Assembly: GCA_036507955.1 (NCBI GenBank)
Contig: DATCIH010000165.1
Location: forward strand, 1 to 51,583
Direction: 5' to 3'
From: DATCIH01 sp036507955
Lineage (GTDB): Bacteria > Bacillota > Clostridia > Clostridiales > Clostridiaceae
DNA: 51,583 nucleotides
Part shown: positions 25,154 through 33,491 of the stretch, in pieces
How positions within the stretch are numbered: position 1 is the stretch's first letter
How the letters are laid out: every line of letters starts with the position of its first letter
Made by a program: the position numbers and the translations under genes
The notes under the pieces: model-generated
Seen by the model: the letters and a program-made list of their open reading frames with translations, nothing else
What the model was told of the DNA's origin: nothing
Databases searched by the model: none

Positions 25154-25181
25154 AAGATAGCCTATTATAATAGGCTATCTT
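25154..25181. terminator. Palindrome overlapping the aldolase stop codon
   Basis: A perfect 28-nt palindrome lies over the end of the aldolase gene, with TTTT on its plus-strand side. It probably acts with the adjacent hairpin to separate the convergent transcripts. Confidence 0.6.
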
Positions 25182-26091
25182 TTGAACCTAAAACATTTTC
25201 GATTTTAGCTTCTACTAAACTTTGAAGAGTTGATCTAGCTGCTCCCATGAATTTTCTTGGATCAAAATCCGAAGGATTTTCTCCGAAGAATTTTCTAAGT
25301 GCTGCTGTCATTCCAAGTCTTAAATCTGTATCCATGTTTATTTTACATACAGCTAATGAGGCTGCTTTTCTTAACATTTCATTTGGAACACCCTGAGCTC
25401 CTTTAATTTGGCCGCCATTTGCATTACAAGTAGCAACATAACTAGCATCAACAGAGGAAGCTCCATGAAGAACTATTGGGAAACCAGGAAGCTTAGCTTG
25501 AACTTCTTCTAATATATGGAATTCAAGTTTAGGTTCTCCTGCAAATTTAAAAGCTCCATGACTTGTTCCTATAGCTATAGCTAAAGAATCACATCCAGTT
25601 CTTGTAACAAAATCTACTACTTGACTTGGGTCAGTATAGGTTGAATGTTCAACACTAACGTCATCCTCGACTCCAGCAAGTTGACCGAGCTCCGCTTCTA
25701 CAACAACACCTCTAGCATGAGCATATTCAACTACAGCCTTTGTTACCTTTACATTCTCTTCATAGGTATATTGAGATCCATCTATCATAACAGAGGAAAA
25801 ACCTGCTTCTATTGCCTCTACACAAGCATTAAAATTAGCACCATGATCTAAATGAAGTGCTAAATCTATTCCTGTAACTTCAATAGCAGCCTCAACCATT
25901 TTTGTAAGATATTTTGCTCCTGCATATTTTATTGCACTGGAGGAAACTTGAAGAATAACTGCAGAGTTCTTAGCCTTTGCAGCATTAACAACTGCCTGTA
26001 TTATTTCCATATCATTGATATTGAAAGCACCGATAGCATAATGCCCTTCATAGGCCTTCTTAAACATTTCTTTTGTAGTAACTAATGCCAT
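25165..26091 (-). CDS. fba: Class II fructose-bisphosphate aldolase
   Basis: The product is about 308 residues, with the zinc-site LALHLDHGANF (His near residue 84), EAELGQLAGVED, VLHGASSV, and the closing KINMDTDLRLGMTAALR typical of the clostridial FBA class II group. It cleaves fructose 1,6-bisphosphate to DHAP and glyceraldehyde 3-phosphate in glycolysis. The ATG at 26091 follows AGGTGGAAT; the frame extends 24 codons upstream without another ribosome site. It is monocistronic. Confidence 0.95.
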   Translation of the reverse strand: MALVTTKEMFKKAYEGHYAIGAFNINDMEIIQAVVNAAKAKNSAVILQVSSSAIKYAGAKYLTKMVEAAIEVTGIDLALHLDHGANFNACVEAIEAGFSSVMIDGSQYTYEENVKVTKAVVEYAHARGVVVEAELGQLAGVEDDVSVEHSTYTDPSQVVDFVTRTGCDSLAIAIGTSHGAFKFAGEPKLEFHILEEVQAKLPGFPIVLHGASSVDASYVATCNANGGQIKGAQGVPNEMLRKAASLAVCKINMDTDLRLGMTAALRKFFGENPSDFDPRKFMGAARSTLQSLVEAKIENVLGSKDSLL

Positions 26092-26197
26092 TTTTATTCC
26101 ACCTTTCAAATATAATTCGGGACTAAATAAGTCCCACTGGGACAAAAACTTTCTTAACAACATTATAATCGAAAATAACCATTTTTTCCATAGAAAA

Positions 26198-26578
26198 TCA
26201 AAAAATATTCTGTATATTCACTTTCTCCAAATCTATAATGTGCTTTAATTGAAAATCCACTGTACTTATTGCAGCTAAGGCATCAACTTTTTCTTGTTCC
26301 TTTATATAGGTTTTAGTACGTACAATTTCTTCACTTAAAACATCTAATTCTTGGTGATGTACAAACACCGTAATAATAATAGATCTCTTTTCCCAGCTCC
26401 TAGAAAAGTCTTCTAGTAGCTGTGCTGAACCCTTCCAATTTTCCTTTTCCACTTGATTTCTTAGAGCATTATTTATTTTAGAAAGCTCCTTACAAGAATC
26501 ATTTAAGTAGGATAAAGAGAATATTAAAATAATAAGCATTGAGAAAAATATAATTCCAGTTGCAATAGCTCTTTTCAT
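26198..26578 (-). CDS. DUF4363 family membrane-anchored protein
   Basis: The 126-residue protein has one N-terminal membrane helix (about residues 4-24) and a long helical external part. Its start overlaps the YetF-like gene's stop (ATGA, 4 nt). DUF4363 is a frequent partner of DUF421 proteins in spore-formers. A joint membrane function is inferred from coupling; the actual activity is unknown. Confidence 0.78.
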   Translation of the reverse strand: MKRAIATGIIFFSMLIILIFSLSYLNDSCKELSKINNALRNQVEKENWKGSAQLLEDFSRSWEKRSIIITVFVHHQELDVLSEEIVRTKTYIKEQEKVDALAAISTVDFQLKHIIDLEKVNIQNIF

Positions 26579-27261
26579 TTTAGATTAACTCCTTTTTCGA
26601 TTTGGTAGTAAAACTTTTTTTGACTATCAAGGAGTGCTATGAATATATCCTTCGGAGATTCGATTTCATGTTTTTCAAGTTCTTTTAAAAGCCATTTCTC
26701 ATCCTTGTTTATTATTTTCAAACTATCATAATTTATTCTTCCATCTAAAATAAGAGTTATAGGTATAACCTCCTGAGAATATTTGATTTTCATATCATCC
26801 TTTGTTACATAATCAAGGCCTGTTTTCCCAATTACAGATAGTTGCCCATTGTCTTCTAAAATAGCATACTGTATATCTTGTAAATTAAAATATCCAAGTA
26901 GTCTAAGTTCCTCCATTAGATCATTTATGGTAAAACTTTGTTTATGTAGCTCATTTATATCTATTTTACCATTATTTATAAGAATGCTAGGTTTGCTACA
27001 AAATAATCCTCTAATCTTTTCACTTTTTAATTGTAGATAGGATATTGAAGTTTGCAGGGCTAAAAGAGTGAGTATGGGTACTATACCATGTAATAGTGAT
27101 ATCCTTGTATCCTGCATAGGAAGAGATGCAAGTTCCGATATCATTATAGCTATTACTAGCTCAAAGGGCTGCATTTGACCTATTTGCTTCTTCCCCATAA
27201 GCCTCATGGTAAGCACAACTAATATATACAGAATTATCGTCCTGATCAGAAGGATAAACAT
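26575..27261 (-). CDS. DUF421 (YetF-like) membrane protein
   Basis: The 228-residue protein has three N-terminal helices and the family core RLMGKKQIGQMQPFELVIAI near residues 20-39, then a cytoplasmic alpha/beta domain with INELHKQSFTINDLMEELRL and GYFNLQDIQYAILEDNGQLS. The ATG follows GGAGTGATTGT. It is paired with the DUF4363 gene. B. subtilis relatives are expressed in sporulation or under envelope stress; function is unsettled. Confidence 0.88.
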   Translation of the reverse strand: MFILLIRTIILYILVVLTMRLMGKKQIGQMQPFELVIAIMISELASLPMQDTRISLLHGIVPILTLLALQTSISYLQLKSEKIRGLFCSKPSILINNGKIDINELHKQSFTINDLMEELRLLGYFNLQDIQYAILEDNGQLSVIGKTGLDYVTKDDMKIKYSQEVIPITLILDGRINYDSLKIINKDEKWLLKELEKHEIESPKDIFIALLDSQKKFYYQIEKGVNLK

Positions 27262-27381
27262 ACAATCACTCCTTATTATGCTAAATTTTTTATTAAAAAC
27301 AAAATTAATAGTTAAGACATTCTATTTACGTTTGAATAAAGTATAATGAATATAGGAATATTAAGCCTTAGGGGTGAAACT

Positions 27382-29013
27382 ATGGAAGTAAAAAATATAC
27401 TAGTTAAAAAAGGTGAAGAATTTTATACTTCAATAATAAAACATTATTCTGATGTAAATATACCAATAGTATTAGGTAAGATGAATGGTATTATTCATGA
27501 GTTATCAAGTATCTCTAAAGAAGATGGATTCTTTGAAGCTATAGATATATCAACAAACATGGGAAACAAAGCATATGCTAGAACCTTACAATTTATACTT
27601 ATTACTGCGGTTTTAGAGTTGTTTCCTCAGGCAAGCGTAGTAATTGAGCATTCCTTGAGTAAAGGCATTTTCGGAGAAATACATAAAAGTAGTCCATTAA
27701 CTTCCACGGAAATTAATGAAATTAAGTTTAAGATGACAGAAATAATAAATAAAGACATTAAAATAACTAAGACTATTGTAAAAAAAGAAGAGGCAATGAA
27801 AATATTTTCAGAATATAATTTGAAGGATAAAGTGTCTTTACTTAAAACTGTTAACCTAGAACAGGTTAAGCTTTATGAATTAAATGGAAGATTCGATTAT
27901 TTCTATGGACCTATGGCATATTCAACAGGGGCTATTAAAAATTTTGATTTAGTATTCTACAAGCCTGGATTTTTACTAAGATTTCCAACAGAGGACAGCC
28001 CAATCGATATACCGGTTTTTGTAGATTATCCTAAGCTAGCTAAAATATTTTATGAAACGGAGCAATGGGGAGAAATTTTAGGAGTTGGTGATGTAGGATC
28101 CTTAAATGAAAAGGTGTTAAATGCAGATATTATCAATATAATTAGGGTAGGAGAGGCTCTTCACGAGAAAAAAATTGCTTACATAGCAGATATGATTAAT
28201 GATAGAAGCTCAAGACTCATATTAATTGCAGGCCCTACTTCCTCAGGAAAGACAACCTTTGCAAGAAGGCTGGCCATACAATTAAGAGTTAATGGACTAA
28301 TACCTTTGCCTATTTCTTTAGATGACTATTTTGTAGATAGGGAATATTCACCAAGAGATGAAGATGGAAATTATGATTTTGAATCTTTAAATTCCTTAGA
28401 TATTAAATTGTTTAATGAAAACCTAGAAGCCCTGCTTAAAGGTGAAGAAGTAGAAATACCAGCCTTTAACTTCAAATATGGAAGAAGAGAATGGAATGGA
28501 GAAAAAATTATGCTTCCCGAAAGAGGAGTGTTGATTGTGGAGGGCATCCATGGACTTAATGAAATGCTTACTCCGTCTATTCCAAAGGAAGATAAATTTA
28601 AAATATATATAAGCGCTTTGACCCAGTTAAATTTGGATGGTCATAATAGAATTGCCACGACAGATGTTAGGATTTTAAGAAGGATAGTTAGAGATTTCTT
28701 ATCTAGGGGCTATGGTGGTGAGGATACCTTGAAAATGTGGCCTTCCATAAGGAGAGGAGAAGAAAAAAATATATTTGTTTATCAGGAGGAAGCGGATGTA
28801 ATGTTTAATTCTACACTGGTATATGAGTTATGTGTACTTAAAAAGTACGCTTTAGAAGAACTAAATAAAATAGGCAATGATAGTATTGTATACTATGAGG
28901 CAGTGAGGCTAAAAAGTTTTTTGAATTTCTTTTTAGATGTTGATATAAAGGATGTTCTTGAAAACTCTATATTAAGAGAATTTATTGGTGGAAGTTGCTT
29001 TTATAAATATTGA
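27382..29013 (+). CDS. Nucleoside kinase (uridine kinase-like) with TGS/ThrRS-like N-terminus
   Basis: The product is about 543 residues. The N-terminal half resembles the editing-like domain of threonyl-tRNA synthetase seen in this family. The C-terminal half is a P-loop nucleoside kinase: Walker A GPTSSGKTT at residues 284-292, lid and base-binding ISLDDYFVDREYSPRDEDG, GVLIVEGIHGLN and TTDVRILRRIVRDFLSRG. The ATG at 27382 follows GGGGTG; an ATG at 27346 overlaps a TATAAT box and has no ribosome site. It probably phosphorylates uridine or cytidine. It is monocistronic. Confidence 0.88.
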   Translation: MEVKNILVKKGEEFYTSIIKHYSDVNIPIVLGKMNGIIHELSSISKEDGFFEAIDISTNMGNKAYARTLQFILITAVLELFPQASVVIEHSLSKGIFGEIHKSSPLTSTEINEIKFKMTEIINKDIKITKTIVKKEEAMKIFSEYNLKDKVSLLKTVNLEQVKLYELNGRFDYFYGPMAYSTGAIKNFDLVFYKPGFLLRFPTEDSPIDIPVFVDYPKLAKIFYETEQWGEILGVGDVGSLNEKVLNADIINIIRVGEALHEKKIAYIADMINDRSSRLILIAGPTSSGKTTFARRLAIQLRVNGLIPLPISLDDYFVDREYSPRDEDGNYDFESLNSLDIKLFNENLEALLKGEEVEIPAFNFKYGRREWNGEKIMLPERGVLIVEGIHGLNEMLTPSIPKEDKFKIYISALTQLNLDGHNRIATTDVRILRRIVRDFLSRGYGGEDTLKMWPSIRRGEEKNIFVYQEEADVMFNSTLVYELCVLKKYALEELNKIGNDSIVYYEAVRLKSFLNFFLDVDIKDVLENSILREFIGGSCFYKY

Positions 29014-29072
29014 TGAATAATAATATTTTGATTTAAATATACATAATATAGCAATAATAAATTGGTGATCTT

Positions 29073-29402
29073 ATGGGCAGGAGAAAAGTAATTGAAGTAT
29101 ATTATCAAGATATTTGCAATATATCAGATACATTAGTTAAGCTCGTAAGTTCCTATAGATTACTTATTGGTGGAGCGGAAGAATATAATGGTATAGCCCT
29201 TGCTACAAAGCATGAAGTTAAGAAAGCCTTAAAAAGAGCTGACAATTTAGGTGATGTTATAGATAAACTTATTAAGGCATTGGATGAAACAAATTTTAAT
29301 TATCTTGAGTACTGTGCCTTGAAAGCTGAAATTATAAAAACTAGGTTAGAAATGGATTATATTATCGCAGAAATCGAAGAAGAACTAAAGTTAGATAATT
29401 AA
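29073..29402 (+). CDS. Hypothetical 109-aa helical protein
   Basis: A soluble, almost fully helical protein (a charged N-terminus MGRRKVIEVYYQ, repeated amphipathic helices, an acidic IIAEIEEELKLDN tail). It starts behind GGTGATC and ends inside a terminator hairpin. I do not recognise it; a coiled-coil or four-helix fold is likely. Confidence 0.6.
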   Translation: MGRRKVIEVYYQDICNISDTLVKLVSSYRLLIGGAEEYNGIALATKHEVKKALKRADNLGDVIDKLIKALDETNFNYLEYCALKAEIIKTRLEMDYIIAEIEEELKLDN

Positions 29403-29430
29403 GGAAGCAAATACTCCCTTAATTATCTTT
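29394..29430 (+). terminator. Terminator overlapping the stop codon
   Basis: The 11-bp stem GATAATTAAGG/CCTTAATTATC (29394-29404 with 29417-29427) has a 12-nt loop and then a T-run. It includes the stop of the 109-aa gene. Confidence 0.75.
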
Positions 29431-29468
29431 TATCTTATGAAAAAATAGTTGAGGTATATTATTTATTA

Positions 29469-29805
29469 TGAAAAATAAAAGATTAATTAAGTATGCAATT
29501 TTCTTCCTTCTGATAAAGATACAGAAAAGCATGGCTTTAAAATAATGCTTATAATGAGGCTTTCTTATATATTTCCTTATTATGCTTTAAGTTATGCTGC
29601 AGGGCTTTCTAAAATGAGATATATTGATTTTATTTCTGGAACTATGCTAGGTATATTACCAGAATTTTTTGCTTATTCTATGATAGGGAAAAATTTAGAA
29701 CATCCTTTTTCTAAGGGAATATATTTTCCTATTATAATAGTTACAGTCATAGCTTTATTAACATATTTTATAAGTAAAAAATCAAAGAAACTATTAGATA
29801 AATAA
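29469..29805 (+). pseudogene. Decayed TVP38/TMEM64 (VTT) family membrane gene
   Basis: The ATG at 29469, behind GAGGT, opens a typical N-terminus (MKNKRLIKYAIFFLLI), but this frame stops within 25 codons. In the next frame the sequence resumes with DKDTEKHGFKIMLIMRLSYI and the family's downstream signature FPYYALSYAAGLSKMRYIDF, ISGTMLGILPEF, then a last helix and Lys tail. Family members are about 190-230 residues; here only about 110 codons remain across two frames. The central part, including the first half of the VTT core, is missing. This is best read as an internal deletion with frameshift. An internal ATG (29545) could still yield an 86-residue fragment. Confidence 0.75.
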
Positions 29806-29857
29806 TCCATATATAATAAACACCTTTATGGGTAGAATATCTTCAGGAGGTGTTAAT

Positions 29858-30286
29858 ATGAAAGTTAAAGACCTAATGACCTCAAAGGTAGCAAGTCTCA
29901 ATCCTGCAGATACGGTGGAAAATGCTGCTAAACTTATGAAACAGTATAATATCGGCGCGCTACCAATTTGTCAAGATGAAAAAGTTATTGGTATAGTAAC
30001 AGACAGAGATATTGCTCTCCGCTCCACATCTCAGGGGCAAAATGTTCAAAAGCAGACAGTAAGAGATATCATGACCTCAAATCCTACCCTTGGAGAACCT
30101 GAGATGGATGTACATGAGGCTGCAAAAATTATGAGTGCAAAACAAATAAGAAGATTACCTGTAGTAGATAATGGTAATCTTGTAGGGATTGTATCCTTAG
30201 GAGACATTGCACTAGAGCCAGAACTAAAAGCTAAGGCTGAAGATGCCTTAAGCAATATTTCAGAGCCATCTACCCCAGATATTTAA
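29858..30286 (+). CDS. Two-CBS-domain protein
   Basis: The 142-residue protein is two tandem CBS repeats: KDLMTSKVASLNPADTVE with IGIVTDRDIALR, then RDIMTSNPTLGEPEMDVHE with VGIVSLGDIAL. CBS pairs bind adenosyl nucleotides and often regulate partners. No other domain is fused. The ATG at 29858 follows AGGAGG; it is monocistronic with its own terminator. Confidence 0.92.
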   Translation: MKVKDLMTSKVASLNPADTVENAAKLMKQYNIGALPICQDEKVIGIVTDRDIALRSTSQGQNVQKQTVRDIMTSNPTLGEPEMDVHEAAKIMSAKQIRRLPVVDNGNLVGIVSLGDIALEPELKAKAEDALSNISEPSTPDI

Positions 30287-30294
30287 ATAACTAT

Positions 30295-30335
30295 AAATCC
30301 ATTTGAACACGATATGTGTTCAATGGATTTTTTTA
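30295..30335 (+). terminator. Terminator of the CBS gene
   Basis: A 15-bp stem with one bulge (30295-30310 with 30316-30330), loop GATAT, then TTTTT. Confidence 0.85.
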
Positions 30336-30411
30336 ATAATGGGGTCAAGCTTAACTACCAAATTCATAGCAATTAATGTATAATCTAACTAATAATGCTG
30401 GGAGGTGGCAA

Positions 30412-31299
30412 ATGATGTACAAGGTAAAGTTCATTTATAATCCTTATTCGGGAGAGAACCATATACTAAGTAAATTAGATACGACAATCAATGTTTTTCA
30501 AAAGAATAATATTTCAATAATTCCATTTAGGATAAGCAATCATAGTAAGCTTAACCAGGCCTTTGAAGGCATTGATGATAGCTACAAATTTATATTGATA
30601 GCCGGTGGAGATGGTACAATTAACAATGTTGTAAATTGCATGAAGGAGCGAGGAATAGATTTACCAATTGCAGTGCTTCCTACAGGAACAGCTAACGATT
30701 TCTCCCAATTTATAGGTATGCCCTCATCCATTGAAAAATCTTTAAATCAAATATTAGAGCTTAATGAAAGAAAAGTAGATTTAGGTAAGGTAAATGATAA
30801 GTATTTTGTAAATGTGTTTAGTGCAGGCTTTTTTACTGATGTGTCACAAAATACAGATACGAATTTAAAAAATATTTTAGGTAAAAGCGCTTATTATGTA
30901 AAAGGAATAGAGCAGCTATATAATTTAAAAAGTGTTAAGCTCCAAATTAAATCTAAAGAGAAAAACATAGTTGAAGAGGTATATACCATATTGATTTTTA
31001 ATGGGCAGACTGCAGGAAATTTTAAATTAGCTTATAAGGCTTCCATTGAAGATGGGTTTCTAGATGTGGTTATATTAAAGGCTTGCCCAATAATTGACAC
31101 AGTAGGTTTTTTATTTAATATGATGAAAGGTGATCATTTATCCGATGAAAACTCAGTTCTATACTTTAAAACTAAAAGTATAGAAATAAATTGTACCTCA
31201 AATACTGCTACTGATATGGATGGAGAAAAAGGCCCAGAATTCCCTTTAAAAATTCAATGTATCGATAATGGATTAAGAGTTATTGGAACAAAATTTTGA
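30412..31299 (+). CDS. Diacylglycerol/lipid kinase family protein (YegS/BmrU type)
   Basis: The product is about 295 residues, with the DAGK nucleotide motif GGDGTINNVVN, VLPTGTANDFSQF and later NGQTAGNFKLAYKASIEDGF and DGEKGPEFP segments. It phosphorylates a membrane lipid such as diacylglycerol or undecaprenol; which one is not visible. The ATG at 30412 (or 30415) follows GGGAGGTGG. A possible TATAAT lies at 30379. Confidence 0.88.
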   Translation: MMYKVKFIYNPYSGENHILSKLDTTINVFQKNNISIIPFRISNHSKLNQAFEGIDDSYKFILIAGGDGTINNVVNCMKERGIDLPIAVLPTGTANDFSQFIGMPSSIEKSLNQILELNERKVDLGKVNDKYFVNVFSAGFFTDVSQNTDTNLKNILGKSAYYVKGIEQLYNLKSVKLQIKSKEKNIVEEVYTILIFNGQTAGNFKLAYKASIEDGFLDVVILKACPIIDTVGFLFNMMKGDHLSDENSVLYFKTKSIEINCTSNTATDMDGEKGPEFPLKIQCIDNGLRVIGTKF

Positions 31300-31365
31300 T
31301 TTTTTTAGTATAAATGTTGGAAAGTTGCAATATGCTTTATTAAGCGTTAACAATGGAGGGTAAAA

Positions 31366-32028
31366 TTGATTGCTTATTGTTATTTAGTATTAATGATGCT
31401 ATTATTGCTGCTACTCATAAAGGGTTTATATCAGACATTAGCTTTTTCACCCTTAAAAATAAAATTATTGGCAACTGTAGCTTATATAGGCTTTCTTCTT
31501 AGATATGTTATTTTACTAATATTTTTTATGGCAAAAAGTTCTTTATATTTATACCTATTAAAGCCAATTTACTTTTTAAATTTGGCTTTTATACCTATAA
31601 TAGGGTTTATAACCTATTATATATTTTCAAGAAGGGATAAATTCAGTTTCAATATTTTTTTCCCTATATCTATAGTTTTATTGATTTTATATGGCATTTC
31701 AATGTGGATCATCCCCTCTAGAATGCTAATAAGCAATTTGTATACATATGTAATATTATTTGAAAATCCTTTTATTGTTTATATAATTTATATGATGATA
31801 AATCTATTTTATTTAATAATATCAGTAAAGCTTCTTAGCCATGAAAATAGTAACAAACTAGGAGCATATATGATGATACTCGCAAGCGTAGTAACTATAC
31901 TTGAGGTTATTTTATATTTAGCAAGAATAAATATATTACCGGAAAATATAGCTTCTGATGTGTTTTGGATTATAAGCTTAAACTATGCTATAAGTAGGGT
32001 TAAAAAGAATAAGAACTACATAATCTAA
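31366..32028 (+). CDS. Hypothetical seven-helix membrane protein
   Basis: The 220-residue protein has about seven hydrophobic stretches evenly spaced along the whole chain and no soluble domain beyond a short basic tail (RVKKNKN). This topology is like the sensor part of 7TM receptor kinases or small transporters. The start is TTG behind GGAGGG. The family is not recognised. Confidence 0.6.
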   Translation: MIAYCYLVLMMLLLLLLIKGLYQTLAFSPLKIKLLATVAYIGFLLRYVILLIFFMAKSSLYLYLLKPIYFLNLAFIPIIGFITYYIFSRRDKFSFNIFFPISIVLLILYGISMWIIPSRMLISNLYTYVILFENPFIVYIIYMMINLFYLIISVKLLSHENSNKLGAYMMILASVVTILEVILYLARINILPENIASDVFWIISLNYAISRVKKNKNYII

Positions 32029-32093
32029 AAAAAGTTATTGTAACTTCTTCTATTATTTTATAAGATGTAAGTAAAATTAATATTAGGAGGAGT

Positions 32094-32771
32094 ATGATGG
32101 AGCAATACAAACAAGAGTTTATCCATTTTATGTTGGAGTGCAATGCTTTGACTTTTGGGGATTTTATAACTAAAAGTGGTAGAAAGTCGCCTTTTTTTAT
32201 AAATGCAGGTAACTTTAAAACTGGTAAGGAACTTCAAAAGCTAGGGGAATTTTATGCAAAAGCAATTCATAAGAATTTCCCTGAACAGTTCGATGTTCTA
32301 TTTGGACCCGCTTATAAAGGTATACCTTTAAGTGTAGCGACAGCTATTGGGTTAAGTACTTTATATAATATAGATGTGGCTTACTCCTCTAATAGGAAAG
32401 AAATCAAGGATCATGGAGATAAGGGAATTCTCTTAGGTGGAAAGTTAAAAGATAAGGATAAGGTTATAATTATTGAAGATGTTACAACTGCAGGCACATC
32501 CATATATGAAACTATGCCTATTATAAAAGCTCAAGGAGATATTACAGTTATTGGTCTTATTATTTCTGTAGATAGAATGGAAAGAGGCAACGAAAATAAG
32601 ACAGCACTCCTAGAACTTAAGGAAAAATTTAATTTGAAATCCTGTGCTATTGTTACGATGAAAGAGATTGTAGAGTATTTATATAGTAATAAGGTAGATG
32701 GAAGACAAGTAATAGATGATTTAATAAAAGGAAAGATTGATGAATATTATTCAATATATGGAGTGAAATGA
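32094..32771 (+). CDS. pyrE: Orotate phosphoribosyltransferase
   Basis: The 225-residue protein has the PRPP-binding signature VIIIEDVTTAGTS, the flexible loop SNRKEIKDHGDKG and the N-terminal FGDFITKSGRKSPFFINAG typical of OPRTase. It makes OMP from orotate in pyrimidine synthesis. The start is ATG behind AGGAGG. It overlaps the racemase-like gene by 4 nt. No other pyr genes are in the window and no PyrR-type attenuator is visible. Confidence 0.95.
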   Translation: MMEQYKQEFIHFMLECNALTFGDFITKSGRKSPFFINAGNFKTGKELQKLGEFYAKAIHKNFPEQFDVLFGPAYKGIPLSVATAIGLSTLYNIDVAYSSNRKEIKDHGDKGILLGGKLKDKDKVIIIEDVTTAGTSIYETMPIIKAQGDITVIGLIISVDRMERGNENKTALLELKEKFNLKSCAIVTMKEIVEYLYSNKVDGRQVIDDLIKGKIDEYYSIYGVK

Positions 32772-33463
32772 AGAAGATGGGTATGATTGGTGGATTAGGG
32801 CCTGAATCCACTGTGGATTACTATAGGGAAATCATGGGTTTACATAGAAAACTGACAGGAAAGGATATTCAGCCGGAAATAATAATAGATAGCGTTGACA
32901 TGAGTACCTTAATAAGACTTTTAGAAAACATGGATTATGAGGGAACAACCAAATTTCTAATGAAGAGTCTTAATACATTAAAGCTTGCAGGAGCAGATTA
33001 TGCTTTTATAGCTTCAAATACCCCTCATGTAGTTTTTGATAAACTGAAAGAAATATCTCCACTACCGCTAATAAGTATAGTAGAAGTAGCAGCTAATAGG
33101 GCAGAGGAGCTTAACCTTAAAAAGGTTGCCCTACTCGGAACTAAGTTTACTATGGGTGGAAAATTTTATGAAAAAGAATTTGAGCATTGCTCTATAAATT
33201 TGGTTACTCCAAAAAAAGATGAACAAGCTTTGATTCATAGAATAATAATGGAGGAGTTAAACTTGGGATGCTTTAGAGATGAATCAAAAGCAACACTACT
33301 TAAAATCATAAAAAGGATGTTTGTGGAAGAGGCTATTGATGGTGTTATACTAGGTTGCACAGAACTACCTCTCATATTAAATAAGGACGAATTTGGGATT
33401 CCGTTTTTAAATACAACCTATATCCATGTAGAAGCTATAATCGATTATCTCTTAAATAACTAA
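32768..33463 (+). CDS. Aspartate/glutamate racemase family protein (Ser83/Cys197)
   Basis: The 231-residue protein has the family start MGMIGGLGPESTVDYYREI, the first active-site region IASNTPHVVF and the second GVILGCTELPLIL. The two catalytic Cys of Asp and Glu racemases correspond to Ser83 and Cys197 here, so the first Cys is replaced. The gene is coupled to pyrE by a 4-nt overlap. A racemase of restricted stereochemistry, or a different acid enzyme of the superfamily, is possible. Confidence 0.85.
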   Translation: MKKMGMIGGLGPESTVDYYREIMGLHRKLTGKDIQPEIIIDSVDMSTLIRLLENMDYEGTTKFLMKSLNTLKLAGADYAFIASNTPHVVFDKLKEISPLPLISIVEVAANRAEELNLKKVALLGTKFTMGGKFYEKEFEHCSINLVTPKKDEQALIHRIIMEELNLGCFRDESKATLLKIIKRMFVEEAIDGVILGCTELPLILNKDEFGIPFLNTTYIHVEAIIDYLLNN

Positions 33464-33491
33464 AAAGCAAGGTTAGTGCTTTTTAGTTATT
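33455..33491. terminator. Bidirectional terminator over both stop codons
   Basis: A perfect 15-bp stem (33455-33469 with 33477-33491) covers the stop codons of the racemase-like gene and of the convergent YgiQ gene. Confidence 0.85.

Noticed and set aside
27346..27381. Upstream ATG for the nucleoside kinase
   Set aside because: It overlaps a TATAAT box and has no ribosome site, while the ATG at 27382 has GGGGTG.
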